64,000 nucleotides of DNA from Alteromonas sp. LMIT006. Its GTDB lineage: Bacteria; Pseudomonadota; Gammaproteobacteria; Enterobacterales; Alteromonadaceae. Shown in pieces: positions 47,927 to 57,670 of this stretch (positions are counted from its first letter, which is position 1; each line of letters begins with the position of its first letter). The stretch covers positions 1,798,001 through 1,862,000 of the forward strand of contig NZ_CP101291.1 in the NCBI RefSeq assembly GCF_024300645.1, in the 5' to 3' direction. The position numbers and the translations under genes were made by a program. The notes under the pieces were generated by a model. The model searched no databases. It saw only the letters and a list, made by a program, of their open reading frames with translations, and was not told where the DNA came from.

Positions 47927-48572
47927 GTATTGGATGGAATTTTTCACACTCGCTGGCGTACATCTCATTGCTGTGGCCAGTCCAGGGCCTGATTTTGCAG
48001 TCGTTGTGCGACATGCCATTTCACATGGTCGAAAAATTGCTATTTGGTGCAGTATTGGCATTGGTTTCGGCATTTTATTGCACGTCGCCTATAGCCTGTT
48101 AGGTATTGGACTACTGATCAAAACCACGCCGTGGTTATATCAAAGCTTGATATTTATTGCGGCAGGGTACTTTGTTTTTATTGGTATTGGGGCTTTGCGT
48201 GCTTCTGCTCAAGAAACATCAGCTGAGTCTGAAGAAGTAAACAAGGAAGTGACCAAGCAATTGCCTATTATCCAGGCTTTTCGCGTTGGCTTTATTACCA
48301 ACGGATTAAATCCCAAAGCCACTTTGTTTTTCTTATCCTTGTTCTCTGTGGTGGTGTCATTTGAGACACCATTATCGATAAAAATGATGTACGGCATATA
48401 CTTAGCGATTGCGACGGGATTATGGTTTATCGTTTTGAGTATGTTATTATCAAATGCAAAAATTGACGTTTGGTTACAGCGTTATCGACAGCAAATTGAT
48501 CGAGTGATGGGGGCAGTCCTGATTTTTATGGGAGCGTCTCTGTTGTATCAAGAACTGCTATCGTTATTTTAG
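47919..48572 (+). CDS. LysE/RhtB family amino-acid exporter
   Basis: 217-residue membrane protein with six predicted helices. The family signature VASPGPDFAVVVRHAISHGRKIA is at residues ~18-40, and FITNGLNPKATLFFLSLFS marks the second half. RhtB-type proteins export homoserine, threonine or related amino acids. The 8-bp overlap with the RND pump suggests co-transcription, though a joint function is not obvious. Confidence 0.9.
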   Translation: MSEYWMEFFTLAGVHLIAVASPGPDFAVVVRHAISHGRKIAIWCSIGIGFGILLHVAYSLLGIGLLIKTTPWLYQSLIFIAAGYFVFIGIGALRASAQETSAESEEVNKEVTKQLPIIQAFRVGFITNGLNPKATLFFLSLFSVVVSFETPLSIKMMYGIYLAIATGLWFIVLSMLLSNAKIDVWLQRYRQQIDRVMGAVLIFMGASLLYQELLSLF

Positions 48573-48606
48573 GCGACTGTTACTCCAGGCTATATTAAGA
48601 AGAATC

Positions 48607-49344
48607 ATGCAATACAACGAACCCTCACTTATTCAAAAAAATCTGAGTGGCGAATACGCGTTTGACATCAGAGCGTTGCTGCAATTTGCCCATCAAACAA
48701 CAATACGTAATTGGCTACCTATCCTCGGTGGAGCGACTATTGCATTAGTCTTGTTGATGGTCTTTGCCATGATTCTACTGAGCGTATTTGAGGTCACAGA
48801 CCCGTTCAATGTCCCAGATCATACGATGATGCAAATTGAGGTGTTAGCCACAGTGTTTGCTGCCCCTTTATCGGTTGGTCTATTACTTATGGGATTGCGC
48901 ACTGCTGCTAAAAAATCGATTAAACCGGTCGATGTTTTGTCATATTATCCACGAATATTTTCTTTGGGACTGATTGGCTTACTGATTTCTTTGCTGACCA
49001 GTATTGGCCTGATGCTGTTAATCATTCCAGGATTGTATCTCTACCTTGCGACGGGATTTGTACTCCCATTGATGGCAGAAAAACATATGCGTCCCATTGC
49101 GGCTATTCAGTTATCGGTGCAGATGGTGAATCGTTATCTCAGTCAGTTTATAATCTTATTTGGCGTCATGTTCCTGTCAATGCTTGTAAGCGTATTGAGT
49201 TTTGGTATTTTGCTACTGTACTTTGTGCCGTTTTTTTATGTATTAAAAGGAAAAATATACATGGATTTGTTTAGTTACGGTGAGATTTCCGATCCCATTG
49301 ATCGAATAGAAGAGCATAAAGATGACGAAACCTTTGTGGCATAA
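48607..49344 (+). CDS. Conserved multi-pass membrane protein of unknown function
   Basis: 245 residues. After a ~35-residue soluble start come about five to six membrane helices (near 37-62, 78-98, 113-150 as two, 170-200 and 203-218) and a charged C-terminal tail ending KDDETFVA. It resembles the BPSS1780/DUF-type uncharacterised membrane proteins common in marine Gammaproteobacteria; no catalytic motif is visible. The last 23 bp overlap the next gene, so the two are probably co-translated. Confidence 0.75.
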   Translation: MQYNEPSLIQKNLSGEYAFDIRALLQFAHQTTIRNWLPILGGATIALVLLMVFAMILLSVFEVTDPFNVPDHTMMQIEVLATVFAAPLSVGLLLMGLRTAAKKSIKPVDVLSYYPRIFSLGLIGLLISLLTSIGLMLLIIPGLYLYLATGFVLPLMAEKHMRPIAAIQLSVQMVNRYLSQFIILFGVMFLSMLVSVLSFGILLLYFVPFFYVLKGKIYMDLFSYGEISDPIDRIEEHKDDETFVA

Positions 49345-50200
49345 AATCGCCCTTGTTATATTCTGGGCAATATTGCTTTGGTGTGTGCTTTACCCGTTCA
49401 TTAATCTTACAAAAACTAGCCAAACACCAATTAAAACGATTGAGACTGGCTACCTAGATACTACAAACGCAATACTCAAAGCGGGAAATGAGGCTACTTT
49501 TGGTGTCGTATTCAATGACCATGAGATTCAATTAGTTCCTAATTTTAGTCAAGGTAAGCCCATTCCTCAATTTGGACAAATCTCAGATGTTAAAAGCAAG
49601 AAATCGACTTATTTCGAATACATTGGGCAGATGTCTAAACGCATTAATCAAATTATTATTATCCAGCGCCAATTCTTGATATCTATTCAAAACAAGCCAT
49701 CACTGAGTACCGCTGAACAACTTGCATTTAATTATTTGAGTCACACCTATCGAGTAAAAAATGCACCACAACCTGAGATGATTAAGCGCCTTCTGCATCG
49801 TGTTGCACCTATTCCAACTCCGTTAGTGCAAGTACAAACCGCAAACGAATCGGGGTGGGGTACTTCGCGTTTTGCTCGTAAAGGGTACAATTTTTTTGGA
49901 TTATGGTGCTATCAAACAGGATGCGGTTTTATTCCCAATCAACGTATTGAAGGTATGAACCACGAAGTGGCACGTTTTGATTCATTGGCGAAAGCCATGT
50001 ATCGCTATAAATTGAATTTAAATCGCAACAGAGCATATCGTGAGATGCGAGATATTCGCGCCCGACAAATGTCGGATGATAGTTTTGCTTTGTCTTATGC
50101 TATGATTGACGGATTAAAAGCGTATTCAGAACGTGGCGATGCATACATTGATGAGTTAAGAAATATGCTTGAATTTAACCGTGAGTTTCTACATGAGTAA
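49322..50200 (+). CDS. Bax-like glucosaminidase domain protein
   Basis: 292-residue protein with an N-terminal membrane anchor or signal (residues ~5-27) and a C-terminal glucosaminidase domain from ~165. The catalytic Glu is in QTANESGWGTSRFARKGYNFFG, followed by the WCYQTGCG loop. This is the family of E. coli Bax, thought to cut peptidoglycan glycan strands in the periplasm. Length is close to Bax (274). It sits between two envelope genes with overlaps on both sides. Confidence 0.85.
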   Translation: MTKPLWHKIALVIFWAILLWCVLYPFINLTKTSQTPIKTIETGYLDTTNAILKAGNEATFGVVFNDHEIQLVPNFSQGKPIPQFGQISDVKSKKSTYFEYIGQMSKRINQIIIIQRQFLISIQNKPSLSTAEQLAFNYLSHTYRVKNAPQPEMIKRLLHRVAPIPTPLVQVQTANESGWGTSRFARKGYNFFGLWCYQTGCGFIPNQRIEGMNHEVARFDSLAKAMYRYKLNLNRNRAYREMRDIRARQMSDDSFALSYAMIDGLKAYSERGDAYIDELRNMLEFNREFLHE

Positions 50201-50834
50201 AAATGTTTTTATACCATTCATCTTGGTGTTAATGTCTCCTTGGCTATATGCCGATACTATCGAAATTGCATACAAAGATCTCTATAGTCATTTGCGCAAA
50301 CTTGATAATGAGGATACGCAGCATTTGCAGTTTGCTTTTGGCTTTTTGAAGGTGCCAAAGAAGCAATCTCTTTGCACGATTACGAAAGGCGAGGTCATCA
50401 CGGATAAGCAAGTCCTTCCTGTAGCGATTACACCAGAACAACGTTTTACCGTCCCTTTTGAGAAAGCCTTAAAAATGGCTGATGCGTTGGTCCGTATTGA
50501 GGTGGATGCACCCAAAAATCAATGTGATATGTCGGTACAGCTTGAAACGACTGCACAGTGGTTAAAATACAATTATTCTAGGGCTGACTTAGACATCATT
50601 CTCTCGCAATATCGTAATTTCTTTAATGAAATGGGAGGCTTTATGTCGTTTATGATGCCTCAAGTGACCGGTTTACAAATACACTTTAGCGATGAGTCGT
50701 TATCGCAACCAATCGCTGATGACGTTTCTATTGTTGCGGGTGTATTACGCATAGACTCTCAGCAAATCAAAGGTTTAACGGAATTATCACTCCCTGAAAA
50801 ACCGTTACGCATAACCGCATTGACACAACGATAA
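50193..50834 (+). CDS. DUF2987 domain-containing exported protein
   Basis: 213 residues from ATG 50193, which overlaps the preceding stop (ATGAGTAA); the frame opens earlier at 50169. The signal peptide ends near WLYA (residue ~20), so it is periplasmic. The rest matches the DUF2987 pattern seen in Shewanella and Alteromonas relatives: IEIAYKDLYSHLRKL, a Cys in KQSLCTITKG and YSRADLDIILSQYRNFF. Function unknown. Its end is 13 bp from the convergent rssA stop. Confidence 0.78.
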   Translation: MSKNVFIPFILVLMSPWLYADTIEIAYKDLYSHLRKLDNEDTQHLQFAFGFLKVPKKQSLCTITKGEVITDKQVLPVAITPEQRFTVPFEKALKMADALVRIEVDAPKNQCDMSVQLETTAQWLKYNYSRADLDIILSQYRNFFNEMGGFMSFMMPQVTGLQIHFSDESLSQPIADDVSIVAGVLRIDSQQIKGLTELSLPEKPLRITALTQR

Positions 50835-50847
50835 CGAATCGTGTTCG

Positions 50848-51747
50848 TCAACGAACGTAACTTAACTGATAGTCAATTTGTTCTGACAGACGTTCGACCG
50901 CTTCTCGACCATTTTGTATCAGTTCTTCAGCACGATTAAATTCTAATATTCCCACATTGCGCAAATGAGGCTCAATTAAAATATGAGGTGGATCACCTGC
51001 GAGTCTTGAGCGTGTTACTCGTGCTTGCATAATATCCAATGCGCTGGACATTACACTCATTATCCCTGGTGGAGAGTCTTGTTCTTTACTCTTATCGGGT
51101 GAAAACCAAGAACGGAGTAGTGAGGTGTTTCGCGCTAAAAACTCATCAGTTTTTCGCTGACTCTCGGTGTGCTCAACGCTAAATTTTTCAATCATCTCTG
51201 GGCGGAAATCGGCAGCAAGATTGACCGCAATGACCACATCTGCACCTAATTGACGACATAAGTTAACTGGCACAGGATTGACCACAGCGCCATCAATTAA
51301 CCAACGACCTTGGTATTTGACCGGTGCAAATAAGCCAGGGATCGCACAAGAAGCTCGAATACTTTCACCAATTTCACCTTCTTTAAAAACCACCTCTCGA
51401 CCGGTGTGCATATCCGTGGCAGTGACGGCAAACGGCTTTTGCATTTGTGCAAAATTGGGTACACTGAATTCATCCATTAGCTTTTCAAACACTCGTTTAC
51501 CTGAGGCAATACCTCCGGTATTAATCCCCACGCCGAGTAATGTTAAAATTTGCCATTCATTGAGGCTACAGGCCCATTCTTTCAGGTCTGCTAGATGACC
51601 ACTTGCATAGGCTGAACCAACGTATGCACCAATAGAACACCCGGCGACGACATCAATTTGCACACCCATTTCTTCTAGTGCTTCAATGATCCCTATATGC
51701 GCCCAGCCACGAGCTGCACCAGCGCCTAATGCTAATCCGATTTTCAT
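50848..51747 (-). CDS. Patatin-like phospholipase family protein (RssA-like)
   Basis: 299 residues from ATG 51747, chosen for AAGGA just upstream and the MKIGLALGAGAARGWAHIG start; the frame to 51882 runs into ttcA. Patatin features: oxyanion Gly loop GAGAARGWAHIG, nucleophile elbow GCSIGA and catalytic Asp in DGAVVNPVPV. E. coli RssA is close in length (301). Predicted cytosolic or membrane-associated hydrolase, substrate unknown. Eight bp follow the ttcA stop, so both share a transcript. Confidence 0.9.
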   Translation of the reverse strand: MKIGLALGAGAARGWAHIGIIEALEEMGVQIDVVAGCSIGAYVGSAYASGHLADLKEWACSLNEWQILTLLGVGINTGGIASGKRVFEKLMDEFSVPNFAQMQKPFAVTATDMHTGREVVFKEGEIGESIRASCAIPGLFAPVKYQGRWLIDGAVVNPVPVNLCRQLGADVVIAVNLAADFRPEMIEKFSVEHTESQRKTDEFLARNTSLLRSWFSPDKSKEQDSPPGIMSVMSSALDIMQARVTRSRLAGDPPHILIEPHLRNVGILEFNRAEELIQNGREAVERLSEQIDYQLSYVR

Positions 51748-51754
51748 AAATTCC

Positions 51755-52648
51755 TTAAAGTGTAATAATGTGTACGTTTTCGTCACTATGCATTTGCGTT
51801 GGGGCTTCATCAAATGCAGTATCTCCCATAGCAACCGGTCCAGGTTGTGTGGAAACGCCGGCAAAGTCATATAATTGCCCATCAGCTAAATGCGAAGGTA
51901 CCACGTTTTGCATTGCTTTGAACATAGACTCAATTCGACCAGGAAAACGCTGTTCCCATTCATTAAGCATAGCTTTGATTTGTTTTCTTTGGAGGTTTTC
52001 TTGTGAACCGCACAAATTACAAGGAATGATAGGGAACGCCATGTATTGGGCAAATTTTTCTATATCTCGTTCTTTGTTATAAGCAAGCGGACGAATAACA
52101 ATATGCTCACCATTATCACTGACTAATTTTGGGGGCATACTTTTGAGGCGACCCCCGTGAAACATATTCAAAAATAATGTCTCCAGCATATCATCGCGAT
52201 GATGGCCTAATGCTATTTTGGTTGCGCCAAGCTCTTTGGCCGTGCGATACAAAATGCCACGGCGCAAACGAGAACACAAAGAGCAAGTTGTTTTACCCTC
52301 AGGGATCTTGTCTTTAACAATACTATAGGTATCTTCGGTGACTATTTGAAAATCGACGCCAAGATTTTTTAAATACTCGGGTAAAATATGTTCAGGAAAT
52401 CCAGGTTGTTTTTGATCTAAGTTGACTGCAACAAGTGAAAACTGAATCGGGGCTACTCGTTGTAAATACAACAGTGTATCAAGTAATGTGTAGGAATCTT
52501 TGCCTCCAGAGAGGCAAACCATCACTTTATCGCCGTCTTCAATCATATTGTAATCGATAACCGCTTTACCGGTTTCGCGACGAATGCGTTTAATCAGTTT
52601 GTTGATGGAAGTGGATGGTTTTGTTGCGGTGGCTAATGTATCAGACAT
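51755..52648 (-). CDS. ttcA: tRNA 2-thiocytidine biosynthesis protein TtcA
   Basis: 297-residue ATP-dependent enzyme adding sulfur to C32 of certain tRNAs. The PP-loop is [10 protein letters not shown]. The iron-sulfur cysteines are the pair in [10 protein letters not shown] and the later Cys in [15 protein letters not shown]. The length is usual for TtcA (about 310). ttcA lying next to uspE and fnr is a known arrangement in Gammaproteobacteria. Confidence 0.95.
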   Translation of the reverse strand: MSDTLATATKPSTSINKLIKRIRRETGKAVIDYNMIEDGDKVMVCLSGGKDSYTLLDTLLYLQRVAPIQFSLVAVNLDQKQPGFPEHILPEYLKNLGVDFQIVTEDTYSIVKDKIPEGKTTCSLCSRLRRGILYRTAKELGATKIALGHHRDDMLETLFLNMFHGGRLKSMPPKLVSDNGEHIVIRPLAYNKERDIEKFAQYMAFPIIPCNLCGSQENLQRKQIKAMLNEWEQRFPGRIESMFKAMQNVVPSHLADGQLYDFAGVSTQPGPVAMGDTAFDEAPTQMHSDENVHIITL

Positions 52649-52694
52649 GCATGCGCCTTAATGCCTAGTGATTGAATCGACGCGATTATATCAG

Positions 52695-53618
52695 TTAATG
52701 TAAGGGTGGAACAAATCCATCCGGTTTGACTGCTAAAACATCACATTTAATACTATCAATTATAAATTCTGCAGATTGACCTAATGTTTTGGAAGCCATT
52801 CCCATATCGCCAATACTGCCAATGACTAACAAAGATGCACTTAATGATGAAATAACGGAAGGGATCACCTCGTGCGGTTCTCCTTCAACAACATGTCGGT
52901 TTGTCTTAGCAACAGAGAAGCGATCACCAAACATATCTAGTGCTTGGAAGTGATGGTTTTGAATCGCTCTCGCCAATACTGAATAAGTAAAACTTTGTGT
53001 CGATTTACTCATTGGTTGGGGCACGGATGGATAGGCATTTACTAAGTGCACTTGGCTAGAGTAAATACTGGCAATTTCATCTGCGCATTCAGTGAGTTTT
53101 TCATTTAGCAGTGAGTGAGAACGATCTTCAAAGCCGGTATTCACCGCTGTGACAATATGTTCATAGTGCGTTTCTTGAGTTTGACTGACGAGCAACACCG
53201 GAAACGGAGATTTGCGTATCAAGTGCCAATCTAAAGGCGTAAAGACCGGAGAAGTCACTACCGGATCATGCTTCATTGACTTAATGATGAGATCCGCCTT
53301 TTCTTCGCGAGCAGTTTCTATAACAGACTCATAAACACGCGGATGCCAATGTACCGCTGTGAGCGTGGTTCGTGGGAGTTCATATTTCTCGAGTAGGTCT
53401 TCTAGCCAGCTGTATCTATCTGCAATGTACTCAGCCCTAAACTCTTCTCTCTCTTTCTCGCTGAGCATGTGTTTAAGCTCGTAACCAGCGTGATATACAG
53501 AAAGCATCACCATTAATTTGGCATTGATTTTGTTGGCTAATGATAAACCTCGAATTAGCGCCGGTTGTTGCGTCTGATTCGGCTCAATAACGACTAAAAT
53601 GGACTCTAAATTAATCAT
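52695..53618 (-). CDS. uspE: Universal stress protein E
   Basis: 307 residues made of two fused Usp domains (about 1-150 and 160-300), the hallmark of UspE. The first ends in RKSPFPVLLVS; the second contains the LLVIGSIGDMGMASKTLGQSAE nucleotide-type loop. Cytosolic stress protein. The start overlaps the fnr stop by ATGA-type spacing, giving the conserved fnr-uspE pair. Confidence 0.93.
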   Translation of the reverse strand: MINLESILVVIEPNQTQQPALIRGLSLANKINAKLMVMLSVYHAGYELKHMLSEKEREEFRAEYIADRYSWLEDLLEKYELPRTTLTAVHWHPRVYESVIETAREEKADLIIKSMKHDPVVTSPVFTPLDWHLIRKSPFPVLLVSQTQETHYEHIVTAVNTGFEDRSHSLLNEKLTECADEIASIYSSQVHLVNAYPSVPQPMSKSTQSFTYSVLARAIQNHHFQALDMFGDRFSVAKTNRHVVEGEPHEVIPSVISSLSASLLVIGSIGDMGMASKTLGQSAEFIIDSIKCDVLAVKPDGFVPPLH

Positions 53619-54361
53619 ACTAGCATGCGTTGTGTAGGATTATCTTGCTCTAATTTTCCTTGTGAACGCATCACCATCGCATCAAAATCTAAAATTGAAA
53701 TTAACTTACCATCGACTTTAATGAGCTGTTCTTTTTGAAAGCGTGTTAATAATCGACTGATCGTTTCTACCGTTAACCCTAAATAGTTACCGATTTCATT
53801 ACGGGTCATTGTCAGGTTAAATTCTTTGCTTGAGTAACCACGCTCAGTAAAACGCTTGGCTAAATGTGTCAAAAAATGAAGTAGACGTTCTTGTGCCGTG
53901 CGTTTATTTAAAAGCATCATCATTTGATGGTTTTGCTCGATTTCTGCACTCATGTGCGACATGATTTGATTGCGCAGTTTAGGAAAGCGCTCTGCCACTT
54001 CATTGAGTGTTTGATAGGGCAACTCACAAACCATAGCCGTTTCTAAAGCAACGGTATTACTGGTATAACTATTACCGGATAATGCATCAAAACCAATCAA
54101 ATCACCTGGTAAGTGAAAAGCAACAATTTGCTCTTGGCCATCAGCCGTGGCCACGTAGGATTTGAATGAACCAGTACGCACGGCATAAAGCGAACGGAAA
54201 GGCGTATTCGCTCTAAGCAGATAATCATGCTTATGTAACGGTCGCTTGCGTTCAATGATATCATCTAATGAATCAAGTTCGTCAGAGTTTAAGGAAACCG
54301 GCAAACATAAATGACTAAAACTGCATGATTGGCAGTGTATAGAAAGTTCCGAATTTTTCAT
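53615..54361 (-). CDS. fnr: Oxygen-responsive transcription regulator Fnr
   Basis: 248-residue CRP/FNR family regulator (EtrA/Anr type) sensing O2 through a [4Fe-4S] cluster. Cysteines 10, 13, 19 and 112 match the E. coli cluster ligands (HCQSCSFSHLCLP and MVCELPY). The DNA-binding helix is TMTRNEIGNYLGLTVETISRLLTRFQ, with E-x-x-S-R as needed for TTGAT sites. ATG 54361 was chosen over GTG 54370. It lies inside the cbb3 oxidase region whose ccoN promoter carries an FNR box. Confidence 0.95.
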   Translation of the reverse strand: MKNSELSIHCQSCSFSHLCLPVSLNSDELDSLDDIIERKRPLHKHDYLLRANTPFRSLYAVRTGSFKSYVATADGQEQIVAFHLPGDLIGFDALSGNSYTSNTVALETAMVCELPYQTLNEVAERFPKLRNQIMSHMSAEIEQNHQMMMLLNKRTAQERLLHFLTHLAKRFTERGYSSKEFNLTMTRNEIGNYLGLTVETISRLLTRFQKEQLIKVDGKLISILDFDAMVMRSQGKLEQDNPTQRMLV

Positions 54362-54425
54362 AAATACCACGCGCTCTTAAGTGTTGTAAATTTTTATTAT
54401 CGTTATCTAATAATAGAATTTACAT

Positions 54426-55079
54426 CTATATTGTTAAGTATAGCAATGAAATTGAATAGATAATAATCACACCACCCATAATTTTTCGTGATGTTGGGTG
54501 GGATAATATTTGCTGTAAACGGTCAGAACTCAACGCGACAGCTACGATGGCGGGTGCAGTGCCGAGCCCAAAAAACATCATGAAAAGGGCACCATGCCAA
54601 GGCTCAGAAACGGTTAAAGTCCAAGTTAATGTTGTATAGACTAAACCACAAGGCAACCAACCCCAGATCACTCCATAAGGTATTGCTTTTAAAGCATTAT
54701 CTAAAGGTAAAAAATATTTCGAAAGGGGTTTTAATAAGCTGAATATTGGCGTAAAAAAGCGTTCAATATGTCGAATTAGCAACCACCAACCCGCAACATA
54801 AAGTCCCAATAAGCACATCAAAATGGCAGATAAAATTTGCAAAAAATTAAGTGGAATTAATCCAGAATTACCAATATGTGTGCCAAACCAAGCAACGCCA
54901 AACCCAGCTAAAGTATAACTAAAAATACGACCAAAGTTGTATCCTGCGATCAGCATCCATTTCCCTACATCGGGTTTTGCACTGAATAATAAACTGCTCG
55001 CAATACCGCCACACATTCCTAAACAATGAGTACTACCTGCGATACCGAGTAAAAATGCGGTAAAAAGTAATTCAATCAC
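54426..55079 (-). CDS. Sulfite exporter TauE/SafE-type (UreH/DsbD_2-like) membrane protein
   Basis: 217-residue protein with about six membrane helices. It starts with FLLGIAGSTHCLGMCGGIASSLLF; the H-C-x3-C-GG motif is typical of the UreH-like/DsbD_2 family that sits in cbb3 oxidase assembly clusters and may handle copper or thiols. It overlaps ccoS by 8 bp and lies before fnr, so co-expression with the oxidase maturation set is likely. The exact role is not established. Confidence 0.85.
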   Translation of the reverse strand: MIELLFTAFLLGIAGSTHCLGMCGGIASSLLFSAKPDVGKWMLIAGYNFGRIFSYTLAGFGVAWFGTHIGNSGLIPLNFLQILSAILMCLLGLYVAGWWLLIRHIERFFTPIFSLLKPLSKYFLPLDNALKAIPYGVIWGWLPCGLVYTTLTWTLTVSEPWHGALFMMFFGLGTAPAIVAVALSSDRLQQILSHPTSRKIMGGVIIIYSISLLYLTI

Positions 55080-55251
55080 GTTTATGTTGTTCAGATTTAG
55101 GGGAGGGAGTCACATCATCATCGAACAAGATACTGTGCCCCTGGCGTTCTAAATCTTCGAATTGGTTGTTTTTAACTGCCCAAAAAAAAGCAACAATGGC
55201 GACCGCAACGATAATGATGGCAATGGGAATCAATACATATATTATGTTCAT
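55072..55251 (-). CDS. ccoS: cbb3-type cytochrome oxidase assembly protein CcoS
   Basis: 59 residues from ATG 55251; the frame upstream belongs to ccoI. One membrane helix (residues ~2-24) is followed by FFWAVKNNQFEDLERQGHSILFDDD, the conserved CcoS segment. CcoS is needed to insert cofactors (haem b and CuB) into CcoN. 13 bp after ccoI. Confidence 0.93.
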   Translation of the reverse strand: MNIIYVLIPIAIIIVAVAIVAFFWAVKNNQFEDLERQGHSILFDDDVTPSPKSEQHKRD

Positions 55252-55264
55252 AAAGTGACATCCA

Positions 55265-57670
55265 TTAGTTAAGTTGTCTAAATCGCAATAAACGCGCTGA
55301 GTTGTAGACAACGATTAAAGAGCTCAGAGACATTCCAAGCGCAGCTTGCCAAGGTGTCAGGACACCCATAATTGCAAATGGCAATACCACGACATTATAT
55401 CCTAATGCCCACATAAAATTTTGTTTAATTGTGCGTTTGGTTTTTGCTGCCAGAGCGGTCAATAGTGGTAATTGAGCAAGGTGTTCTTGCAACAAAATAA
55501 CATCCGTACTGTGTTTGGTGAAATCCGAGGCATTGCCAACCGTCACTGCGACATCAGCTTGTGCCAAAACCGGCGCATCGTTAATGCCATCACCAAGCAT
55601 CATGATGACTTTTTTACTGGATTGTAATTCGGTTAAGATAGACAGCTTATCTTCAGGTCGACAACCGTGGTGGGCTTCTTTGACATTGAGAGTTTCTGCA
55701 ACCTCGGATACATGTTTCGCAGCGTCACCACTGATAATCGAAAGTGAGTAGGCGTCAGCCAGTGCTGAGACAACTTCTGTTGTGTGTGGCTTTAATGCGT
55801 CAGTGAGCCAATATGCAGCAATGATTTGTTCGTTTTTACTTACGAAAACGGTTGCATTGAGAATGTGATTGGAGATAGCGCATGGCATAAATTTAGCGTT
55901 TCCAATACGGTACAAGGCCCCTTCATATTCACCACAAATACCTTGATTGATCACAACTTTAACGTCTTTTACGCTAATTGGATTACTACATTCAAAGGCT
56001 CGTGCTATGGGGTGTTCAGAAAATTGCTCAATACTAGCAACAATTGAATCAATAAGATTTTTTTGCGTTTCATCTGCATACCATGTTTGGGCAATACTAA
56101 ATGCTCCAGTAGTAAGAGTGCCTGTTTTGTCAAAGACGATATGATTGACTTTGGTAATGCGTTCAAGTGTATCAGCTCGTTTAATTAAAACACCGGCTTT
56201 TTGTAACCTAGCCATAGCGGTTGTTAAAGCACTTGGGGTAGCTAAACCCAATGCGCAAGGACAAGTTGCAATCAATATTGATACGGTGATCCAAAACGCA
56301 TTGTCGTTACCTAAATAAGACCAAGTAAAGAATGTTACGGTTGAAATGAATAGTACCGCGAAGACAAAATACTGCGATAGTCGGTCTGCCATTTGTGCTA
56401 CTTTCGGTTTATGCGACATTGCACTCTCTTGCAAGCGTGCTATTTTATTGACCAAAGATTCTTCAAGTGTCTGCGTAACCATCATTTGCAAAGGTTGAGC
56501 TTGATTCAGTGTGCCGCCAAAGACCTTATCGCCAGGCGCTTTACTGACGGGAACAAACTCTCCTGTCAACATCGATTCTTCGATGAAACTAGTGCCTTCT
56601 ATGATGACCCCATCAACGGGGATCGTATCTCCAGCTTTGACTAACACTGTTTGGTTTGGTTTAAGTTGTTTGGCTAAAACGATCTCTGTGTTCTGGTTGT
56701 CTTGAATAAGATGCGCGGATAAAGGGATATATTGCATCGAGTTAGATGCGATCTCAGTGGCTTGATAACGAGCTCGATGTTCTAAAAAGCGGGAACTGAG
56801 CAAAAAGAAAATAAACATGCAGATGGATTCAAAATACACATCGCCATCTCCTAAGATGACTGCTTTTATTCCTGCAAAATAAGTCCCTAGGATAGCAATG
56901 GAAACTGGGAGATCCATATTGACACCACGAGCGAGTAGGGCACGAATGGCACCTAGATAAAACGTAGATCCAGAATAAAAGACGACTGGAGTCGTTAATA
57001 CCAAGGAGATCCAATGAAAATACTCAGCCATGGTCTCGTCGATGTTACCCAACCAGTCAAAGTAGAAGCCAAACGATAGCATCATAACTTGCATCGTCAT
57101 CAAACCCGCCAAACCAAGTTGCTTGATAAAGCGTTTATGCTGTTCTTGATACATCTGCTCGTGTTCTTCTGCCGAGAACGGTCTTGCGGTATAGCCAATG
57201 GCCGCAAATTGTTTGAGTATTTCCGACAAGCTTATGTGTGCCGGATCCCATTTGACCATTGCTCGCGATGTTGAGACATTCACTGAGTTTTGGCTGATCC
57301 CAGCAACTTTACTCAGGTGCCTTTCAATCAGCCAGCCACATGCAGCACAAGTGATGCCTTCCAAAGTTAACTGAACCGATTTTAATTGACCTTCATCGGT
57401 CACAAAGTCAGCTTGTAATTCAGCAGCATCAAAAATCGATAGTTGTTCTAATATCGCTTGTTCTTCTAAACCGTTTTCTGCTTTGGCGGCTGGTGCCGTG
57501 CGGAATTTGTAATAGTCAGTGAGACCATGTTCAACGATAGCTTCGGTCACTGCCAGACAGCCCGGACAACACATAGTTTCTATGTTATCAAATACTGCCG
57601 TTTGATAGTTGGTATCAGGTGGGTTTGGAAGCCCACAGTGAAAGCAATCCGAGGCGCTCACATTCATCAC
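55265..57670 (-). CDS. ccoI: Copper-transporting P-type ATPase CcoI (FixI)
   Basis: 801-residue P1B ATPase delivering Cu to cbb3 oxidase. N-terminal Cys-rich zone (FHCGLP ... MCCPGCLAVTEAI) then an HMA domain with ITCAACGWLIERHL. Eight membrane helices with the CPC copper site (IATCPCALGLATPSALT), phosphorylation motif DKTGTLT and hinge GDGINDAPVLAQADV. The ATP domain His-Pro pair (SEHPIARA) is present. It starts by overlap with ccoH (ATGATGAATG). Confidence 0.95.
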   Translation of the reverse strand: MMNVSASDCFHCGLPNPPDTNYQTAVFDNIETMCCPGCLAVTEAIVEHGLTDYYKFRTAPAAKAENGLEEQAILEQLSIFDAAELQADFVTDEGQLKSVQLTLEGITCAACGWLIERHLSKVAGISQNSVNVSTSRAMVKWDPAHISLSEILKQFAAIGYTARPFSAEEHEQMYQEQHKRFIKQLGLAGLMTMQVMMLSFGFYFDWLGNIDETMAEYFHWISLVLTTPVVFYSGSTFYLGAIRALLARGVNMDLPVSIAILGTYFAGIKAVILGDGDVYFESICMFIFFLLSSRFLEHRARYQATEIASNSMQYIPLSAHLIQDNQNTEIVLAKQLKPNQTVLVKAGDTIPVDGVIIEGTSFIEESMLTGEFVPVSKAPGDKVFGGTLNQAQPLQMMVTQTLEESLVNKIARLQESAMSHKPKVAQMADRLSQYFVFAVLFISTVTFFTWSYLGNDNAFWITVSILIATCPCALGLATPSALTTAMARLQKAGVLIKRADTLERITKVNHIVFDKTGTLTTGAFSIAQTWYADETQKNLIDSIVASIEQFSEHPIARAFECSNPISVKDVKVVINQGICGEYEGALYRIGNAKFMPCAISNHILNATVFVSKNEQIIAAYWLTDALKPHTTEVVSALADAYSLSIISGDAAKHVSEVAETLNVKEAHHGCRPEDKLSILTELQSSKKVIMMLGDGINDAPVLAQADVAVTVGNASDFTKHSTDVILLQEHLAQLPLLTALAAKTKRTIKQNFMWALGYNVVVLPFAIMGVLTPWQAALGMSLSSLIVVYNSARLLRFRQLN

